This document shows, in pieces, positions 58,401 through 64,000 of a DNA stretch of 64,000 nucleotides. This stretch comes from Globodera rostochiensis (lineage: Eukaryota; Nematoda; Chromadorea; Rhabditida; Heteroderidae), in contig JAEVLN010000001.1 of the NCBI GenBank assembly GCA_018350325.1, forward strand, positions 1,167,501 to 1,231,500. Direction: 5' to 3'. Both the position numbers and the translations under genes were made by a program. A model generated the notes under the pieces. It saw only the letters and a program-made list of their open reading frames with translations. It ran no database searches and was not told the DNA's origin. How positions within the stretch are numbered: position 1 is the stretch's first letter; each line of letters starts with the position of its first letter.

Positions 58401-61400
58401 GTAATTTTTGTCCCCCGAGGCGGTGTCGCAAAAGGGCATTTCCATTTCCCGTTCATTCGTTCGTTCCAACGCGCTGGCGTAATGTTTCCCGGTTTAACAT
58501 TTGTGCTGTGTGATTAACGTGATGATCAGCGTCAGATGGGCGACGAGGGGGGGGGGGGCACTCCTCGCCCCCCCCCCCGGGGCGAGGAGTGCCCCCCTCC
58601 CCTCCGGCGTCCCCTCTCAAAAAACCTTTGACCCGTTTCGTTTGCTCTTCAGCTGATCCCCCCCCCCCATTTCCCATTCGTTGTGTGTGTAAATTCCATT
58701 CAAAATCTGTCATTTTTACGACTTTTTTTTTTCTTACTAATTCAAATTCACTTTTCGCGTCCATCAATCCATTCGTTACTCTTTTTGCTCTCTCCTTTTT
58801 GTTGCAAAACGGCCTTCTTAAACATGCGAGGGGATAAAAGATGGCTCGTTTCGAATCCCATTTCGAATTTAGGCCGAGAAAATGCTCGGGGTTTGGCTCT
58901 CGAGTCTGGTTTAAGCAAATTCAGAGTTGCAGAAATCGGGACAAATCAAAGGAAAAGCCGGGGCTGAATCAGCCGGGGCGAGGTCGGGTTTTGTGCCAAA
59001 ATTGTCCGGGGGGTTTATTATGAAAATTTTAGTTTTTTTTTAGTTTTGTTCATTTTGAATCGTACAGATTTTTGGCGTTATTTGCCCTCTTTTGCTCTTT
59101 CGTTTTCTCTTTGTCGCTTTGTTTTGTAAAAGGGCAATTGGCGGGCGGGCCGCCGCTTTGGCTTTTCCCGCTTTTATTGTACTTTTTGCACGTTTATTTA
59201 CGACCTATTTGCACAATTTTAATACTTTCTTTGGGGGCCCAATGTTTTCCTTTCGGCAAAAATTTGATAAAAATTGTGTACATTTTTCTTTTTGTATGCT
59301 GCTGAAGACGGACGTAATTCTTTCGACATTTTTTTAATATTTGTTGTAGATTTATAAAAGTTCCAACGTTTCATTTACTCAAACAAATCCGTCCGGTTCT
59401 CCCCCCCCCCCCCCTCCCCTAAGTGATGGCCAATTCCCCCCCCCACCCCCCGCAATATTTCTATTTCTTCACATCTTCGCCATTTACGGAATGGCGGGGG
59501 TTTCTGTGGGCGGCGGTGTGTGGTGGGGTTGTGACTTGCCCCATTATGGATGGGTTGAGGCGGCTGGGAAAGGGGGGGGGGGGGGGGAGGACGACAAATT
59601 TGCGATTCCCCCCCCCCCCCCCCAATCGCCCGCCACTTCCATCACATCGCCTCCGCCATTCTGCCGCCCCTTGCGGGGTAAGGAAAAGCCTCCCCCCTCC
59701 CATTTGGACGACGAGGACGGCGATCACATCGTCCAAACCGGCAGATCGCCCGCCGCCGCCCCCCGGGGGGATGATTTGTCGCTCGCTGCTGTTGTTTTGT
59801 CTTCCGTGCTCAAAAGAGCTGCTTTTACAGCCCAATCATTCTTGCTGCTTCTGGCCATTTTTTCCCCTATTCAGCTAATTTTGGTTTACCTTTAAAAGCA
59901 AAGCAGCAAAATGGCTCCTCAACAAGTTCATGTCGGACCCCCGCAAAACCACCATTTTACTGCCATTTTTGCCCCCATTTTCGCCATTTGCTAAGCGATA
60001 GCCCCCTCCCCGCCTCCAATTTCTCGCGCATAATTTATGTGTTGTGTTTGCCTATTTCACCCAAATGTGTCTGCTGCCCTCCATTCCATTTGCCGCGCTC
60101 CACTGACTTTCCGATCGTGGCGAAATTCAGGGCGCTTTTCGAATTAATTGTCGCTGGCCTGCTTTGGCGGTTAGGCGGCTAGAAAGAAACTGTGTCGAGA
60201 TTTGAGCGTAAATTCCCCGCGCACCGACTCCCATTCCTTGGGCGCCGGCCCCTTATTTATGGAGTCCGTCCTGGATCTGGGTACATACAGAAGCCTGGAC
60301 TTTCGGCTTCCAGGTCCAGTAGAGCAGCATCCGTGACCCTGGATTAGGACTTTTCCTGGATTTGGTCCAAGAAATTGTGTTCAGGCTCCGGGTCCAGGAA
60401 TGTACAAAATGACGGGCTCTAAATATAAGTATTGATCAACTAACCCCGCCGGCGGTTTGATAAAATCTCATCACTTTTACAACACGTAAAAAGAAATTTA
60501 AATTCTCCGATTTTCAGTTCTTCCATCGCCTCCTCTTCCTCCTCCTTCTCTTCATTGTCACTTCCATTTCCATCGGCTTCTTCTTCATCATCTTCCTTCC
60601 CTCTTCTTCTTCATTTTCCTTGCCGAATGCCTGCAGCGCGAGTGGCCGACCGATCGCCGATGGCGCATTTGCCAATGAGAGAAAGTGCCAGAAGCCAACA
60701 ACAACATCACCACCAGACAAAGGAGTCCTTGCCGGAGGAGGAAGTCGAGCCGAAGCAGCATGAGCAGCAGAAGATGAACGGTTAGAATTTGGGGATAAAA
60801 CTTTCTTTGCATTACCGATTGAAATCTTTTATTTAAATACCAATTAAGCACCAAAATCGAAAGAGGAATGTCATCGGGAAAACGAAATATGCACGAGATT
60901 AATGGAACTCAGGGAGCGGCTGGAAGAACAACTGATCACTCGACTGGAAGAGCTGAAGGGCATCTGCGTTGTCGAAGGAGTACGTCGTATACGGCTAGAG
61001 GAAGAAGCATTGGAGCTTGGCACTGATCACTAGTGATCTGAGAGACCGGGATCCAATTCTAAATTTCCCGGGTGCTCCCCCTGATTGCTAACTATCTGTA
61101 TGAATTCGGAAATTCCAAACCCGATTTCAAATTTAACCGGGATTAGGATCTTCAATAGACTGGTGCTGATCACTCTGATCACTGATCACTGGTTTTGCTT
61201 CAGGACTTGACCGGCCAATTGCCCAAGGAGATTTACAAATGCCTTCTGCCCGACGAAATGGAGCCGACGGTGAAGCGCCGAGTGGGCACCACCTTTAAAT
61301 TCCCCCAGGAAGTGTTGACAATTCGACGACAGAATGACGACAATGACAATGGAAACGATGAACCCGACGTAATTAATGCATTAATTGAGAATTTTCGGTG

Positions 61401-63679
61401 AAAATTTTGCCGAATTTTTAGGAGGACCGCCAATTGTCCCAATTGTCGGCTGAGATTGAGTTGAATCGACGGATTGTGGCCGCTGCTGAACGGTTGGCCA
61501 AGGACAAAAGTGCCAACAAAAGTGTGAGGAAAAAGCGCCGTAAGGATTTGCAAGCGGCGGCACAACGTCTCCGAAGCCTCGAGAAGGGTAGATAACAGAA
61601 CATTTTCAAACAAAAAATGTTTTCAAAATCGGTTCAGGTCTACATCGAATGCGCTTGTCCAGCTCGAAGCCGGACGTCAGCAGCATGGCCATGGCGGAGG
61701 GAACTGCTGCTGCATCGGCGGCTTCTATTGGTCGTCAATCCGGCAGCGGCTTCTCCCTGAACAGTCTGAGTACGTCCGTTGAATTCCTCCTTTACTCATA
61801 ACGAACGTTCCATTCCAGAGGCGTGGCCAAACTTCTACCACACACTGCGCATGTCCAACAACACCAAGTCATGTCCAGCAACCCCTCGGGGGTCTGTCCC
61901 GGATTTGTCCATGACAAACGCTGCCGCTGTTTCTCCCGCGGCGGCGGACAATGTGAACGGTGCGAGCGACAACTGTCGGAGGACGACACCGAGCACGGCC
62001 AAAAAGTTGCATAAAATGTTGAGCCGGTGAGCAAATAATGGAACAGTCCGAAGGATTGGGAAATGTCTGATCAGCGATCAGATCATCGCCGGTACAGAGG
62101 ATTTGGAAAGATCTGATCAGCAGAGACCAGATCAACGCCGATCCGAAGGATTGGGAAAGGTCTATCTGATCAGCGATCAGATCAACGCCTACGAATTAAT
62201 CAGAAAAATAATCCCTTCTGTGTTAATAATATCTGATCAGCCCAATTTTACTCAGGGATCACCTGATATCCAACCAACCAGTCGTCTCCGTGTCGATATC
62301 TCAACATTCGGAAGTGCCCTCCTCCTCGTCGTCTTCATCTCTGAGCGGGCATCCGTCATCCTCAAGCGGTATCTCGTCTGCAGCCCCTTCACTTTCATCT
62401 TCATCAAATTTGCTCATCATGGCACCACCTCCAGGTGGTCCACCTTGGATTTCATGGATTTTTTTGTTCAAATATTTATCACCGTTTTTGCAGTGCCAAG
62501 CAGACGCTCGTCGTCCGGAAGCAGTATTTCCGCCGGCGGAGGCGGCGGTAGGCCCACGCCGCCGCATCACCGGAGGGGGACAACAACAACAACAACGAAA
62601 AACAGCAGCAGTCCAACCGAGTTTGACAGAACAGAAGCAGCGGCCAGACAACAGCAGCAGCAGTCCGCCTGTGGCAATCATTTGTGAGCTTGTTGTTTTT
62701 AAATTGTCATTTATGAATGGGTGCCAAGTACATTTGGCACTTTCTATGTGTATGCCTGAGGCAAAATGCCAATTATAAAAAAGATTTATTTAAAAAGGTA
62801 CGCAAACATCGGCTACCAATCATCGTCACCGTACAAAAGTGCGTATCGCCAGTGCCAATTCCCCACAATACACCAGCAAATGTCGCCGCCACCCCTCTCC
62901 GCCCATCGCCAGCCGCCGATGACGTCATCCACCAGCTTTTCTGCTTTGGTCCGTCCATTGTTAGGCGGGCAATCACCAAAGATTCATGAGGGCAGATCAA
63001 AAAGTCTCGGGTCACAAAATCCCTTGGAAAGTAGCGACTTTGAAACGTTCAGCGTCCCGTAGCATTTCGTTTTTGGCTGATTCTGGATCGATCGTTTTCT
63101 GATCATGATTGGATGGGATCATCCGGGTTCCAACAAATGCTTCCATTTGATCAGAGCGCAATTTTGACCAATTGTCTGATTTTGTTGCTCCTTCACTTCC
63201 ACAGAAGAATGTGGCCAGTTGTCGTCCCTGTACTTCTTCGTCAGCGTCGTCGCTGCTGGCTGCTGCCGCCTCCACACAATTGGGACAAATTGTGCGACGA
63301 CTGGACGCTGCACATCCGTTGCGCGTGCCGCTCATCGTCGGCCGTGCAGGCGGTGTGCAGGGTGGACAAGCGCATTCCACGGGCAGTTTGGACAGGCGAC
63401 TGAGACGAGTGCCAACGACGACGACGATGAAAATGGCATCATCGACTACATCAGCTAGTGCAATTTGGTAAGCTTTACATCATAAATCAATAAATCAGTT
63501 TCATTTGATAGGCTAATTTTTCAAAAATTTGCATTGTTTTTAGCCCCCCGGCGTTCCACCAATTACCCCCGCCTCCGCTGTCGAGAACGACGGCAATTGA
63601 AGAGTTGGTGGAGAGGGATCAACTGGTCACCACATTCCCGGCTGTCAGTGATCGGTGCGACAATGGCACAATAATGTGA
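43476..63679 (+). CDS. FRMD4: FRMD4-type FERM and coiled-coil scaffold protein, about 20-kb gene
   Basis: FRMD4 proteins link cytohesins and Par-3 at epithelial junctions. The FERM part is in exons 43476-43684 (CRVHLANGEVLPVWMASVQQ), 43748-43876 (DVQWLKRGVRMQDF), 44096-44180 (FVPPSVCSLAEPVVALLFFH), 44231 to about 44332, a short uncertain exon near 44567, and about 44642-44788. It continues about 45183-45330 (LCASAPLFGCSFFSVRDKSG), about 45680-45760 and about 45815-45855. It ends about 45973-46172 with RICFRCEHPRQCQSLWEFAV, the FERM closing helix. After an 11-kb intron come 57357-57512, 60520-60780 and 60848-60990 (RLEEQLITRLEELKGICVVE). The FRMD4/INAVA signature TGQLPKEIYKCLLP...VKRRVGTTFKF lies at 61204-61330. 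Then come EIELNRRIVAAAERLAKDKS and Ser-rich exons (SCPATPRGSVPDLS at about 61870) to the stop at 63677-63679. The last three junctions are tentative. Confidence 0.8.
44385..44479. mobile_element. Short hAT-like MITE in an FRMD4 intron
   Basis: Starts TGGGGTTACCTCCCCGAC and ends GTCGGGGAGGCAACCTTA, imperfect inverted repeats. Flanks TTTTGCAC and ATTTGCAT match at 6 of 8 positions. 95 bp, non-coding. Confidence 0.6.
46755..47581. repeat. Minisatellite bounded by TAGTGATGC inverted ends
   Basis: About 30 copies of a roughly 26-bp unit, consensus CGAGACCGAGACTTCACCCA plus GAAACT, arranged in higher-order blocks (a set of about 8 variants recurs near 46790, 47105, 47240 and 47400). The array begins TAGTGATGCTCG and ends CGCGCATCACTA, an inverted repeat like a hAT terminus. 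Flanking 8-mers do not match clearly. Confidence 0.88.
49401..49497. mobile_element. 97-bp hAT-like MITE, TAGGGTTGGCGC ends
   Basis: Perfect 12-bp inverted repeat TAGGGTTGGCGC / GCGCCAACCCTA. Interior is CCGAACCGAACC and GGTTCGGTTCG. Flanks TTCGTCAG and TTCCTTAG match at 6 of 8. Non-coding. Confidence 0.75.
54384..54620. repeat. Diverged tandem duplication
   Basis: 54384-54465 and about 54540-54622 share ACAATGCCAAG...CACAATGCCA, ATTCAAAC.TTAC and AAACCC.TTTCT, then a GACGCCA/TACGCCA end, in the same order and spacing. Non-coding. Confidence 0.65.
57108..57296. repeat. Short minisatellite, GTTGAAGCCGAGACTCTCGAG unit
   Basis: Seven to eight imperfect copies of a 22-27-bp unit containing GGGTTGAAGCCGAGACTCTC. 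The unit resembles the 46755-47581 unit (shared GCCGAGACT/ACCGAGACT). Ends 60 bp before the next FRMD4 coding exon. Confidence 0.8.
57563..57692. repeat. Fold-back dispersed repeat (CCGGAC...GTCCGGGCTC)
   Basis: Starts TAACCCGGACCGACCGAGATT and ends TCTCGATCGGTCCTC then AAGTCCGGGCTC, giving inverted ends around TCGAGA/TTCGAT-rich DNA. Similar ends occur at 17895-17915 and at 32055-32152. Confidence 0.6.
58547..58600. repeat. GC-rich perfect hairpin
   Basis: The left arm, ending GGGGCACTCCTCGCCCC, pairs with the right arm GGGGCGAGGAGTGCCCC across a short C-run loop. Both arms are extended by G and C homopolymers. Confidence 0.8.
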
Positions 63680-63764
63680 GAAGAATTGAGAACTTCGGAA
63701 TTGAGTTCATTTTGATCGGAATCTGCACCTCGAGAATCACGGCAAAGATTCGTTTTTTTAGACG

Positions 63765-63977
63765 GGGACGGGGTTTAAACGGGGACGGGGAGTGTGCACG
63801 GTCTAAACGGGGACGGGGTCTAAACGGGGATTGGGAGTGTGCACGGTCTAAACGAGGACGGGGTCTAAACGGGGACGGGGAGTGTGCACGGTCTAAACGG
63901 GGACGGGGTCTAAACGGGGACGGGGTCTAAACGGGGACGGGGTCTAAACGGGGACGGGGTCTAAACGGGGACGGGGT
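63765..63977. repeat. 17-bp minisatellite at the window end
   Basis: About a dozen copies of ACGGGGACGGGGTCTAA, some interleaved with GGGGAGTGTGCACGGTCTAA. It lies just 3' of the FRMD4 stop. Related spacing of the GTGTGCACGG variant suggests a higher-order unit. Confidence 0.9.
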
Positions 63978-64000
63978 CTAATTAGGAAATCTTTTAGACT

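Larger units (their letters stand above)
57513..60519. other. FRMD4 intron, no exon recognised
   Basis: About 3 kb with homopolymer runs (59400-59415, 59572-59590, 59612-59625), a GC hairpin (58547-58600) and a dispersed fold-back repeat (57563-57692). Long frames at 59423-59895 are Pro/Gly-rich translations of C/G runs. Confidence 0.45.

Noticed and set aside
59423..59895. Overlapping 120-150-codon Pro/Gly-rich frames on both strands
   Set aside because: Same cause: homopolymer C/G runs inside an FRMD4 intron.

Overview
The window is nuclear DNA of a nematode. Its genes are multi-exon, with short GT-AG introns and T-rich acceptors ending in TTTCAG or similar. Several downstream start codons lie a few bases after an acceptor that has no upstream exon, as expected for spliced-leader trans-splicing. 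Same-strand genes sit 180-530 bp apart, like nematode operons. G and C homopolymers of 8-15 bases are abundant. My best guess is a plant-parasitic tylenchid, possibly a cyst nematode (Heterodera/Globodera), but the genus is an inference. All calls come from reading the translations and splice signals; no search was run.

Layout. (1) 0.35-6.2 kb, minus: a PCGF-type Polycomb RING protein, then a Hook/NuMA(LIN-5)-like coiled-coil protein. (2) 6.6-13.2 kb, plus: CHMP7 (ESCRT-III), a plasma-membrane-type syntaxin, and SDHAF2 (complex II flavinylation factor), spaced like an operon. (3) 13.7-16.2 kb, minus: an ornithine-decarboxylase-fold protein that has lost most PLP and catalytic residues (antizyme-inhibitor-like). 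(4) 18.5-23.2 kb, minus: IER3IP1/Yos1, BCKDHB, and an unrecognised mitochondrial-type protein, again closely spaced. (5) 23.7-32.5 kb, plus: SMC6, then a DXO/Rai1 RNA 5'-end quality-control enzyme. (6) 33.4-39.9 kb, plus: a tyrosine/aromatic amino-acid decarboxylase with long low-complexity N- and C-terminal extensions (TDC-1-like). (7) 41.3-42.3 kb, minus: a small acidic secreted protein with no recognised domain. (8) 43.5-63.7 kb, plus: an FRMD4-type FERM/coiled-coil scaffold whose FERM half and C-terminal half are separated by an intron of about 11 kb packed with minisatellites and poly-G/poly-C tracts.

Mobile DNA is almost entirely short and non-autonomous. Several elements have hAT-like ends and 8-bp target duplications: a perfect one in an SMC6 intron, and another nested inside a TA-flanked element at 40.2-40.9 kb. 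A recurring architecture is a short TAGGGT/TAGTG-type terminal repeat around an interior built from iterations of the sub-terminal motif. This links these MITEs to the minisatellites of the window and is the most novel-looking signal here. The genes are mostly conserved housekeeping functions (chromatin, ESCRT, SNARE, mitochondria, SMC5/6, RNA quality control, amine synthesis). The least conserved items are the decarboxylase-like pseudoenzyme, the secreted protein and the mitochondrial orphan.
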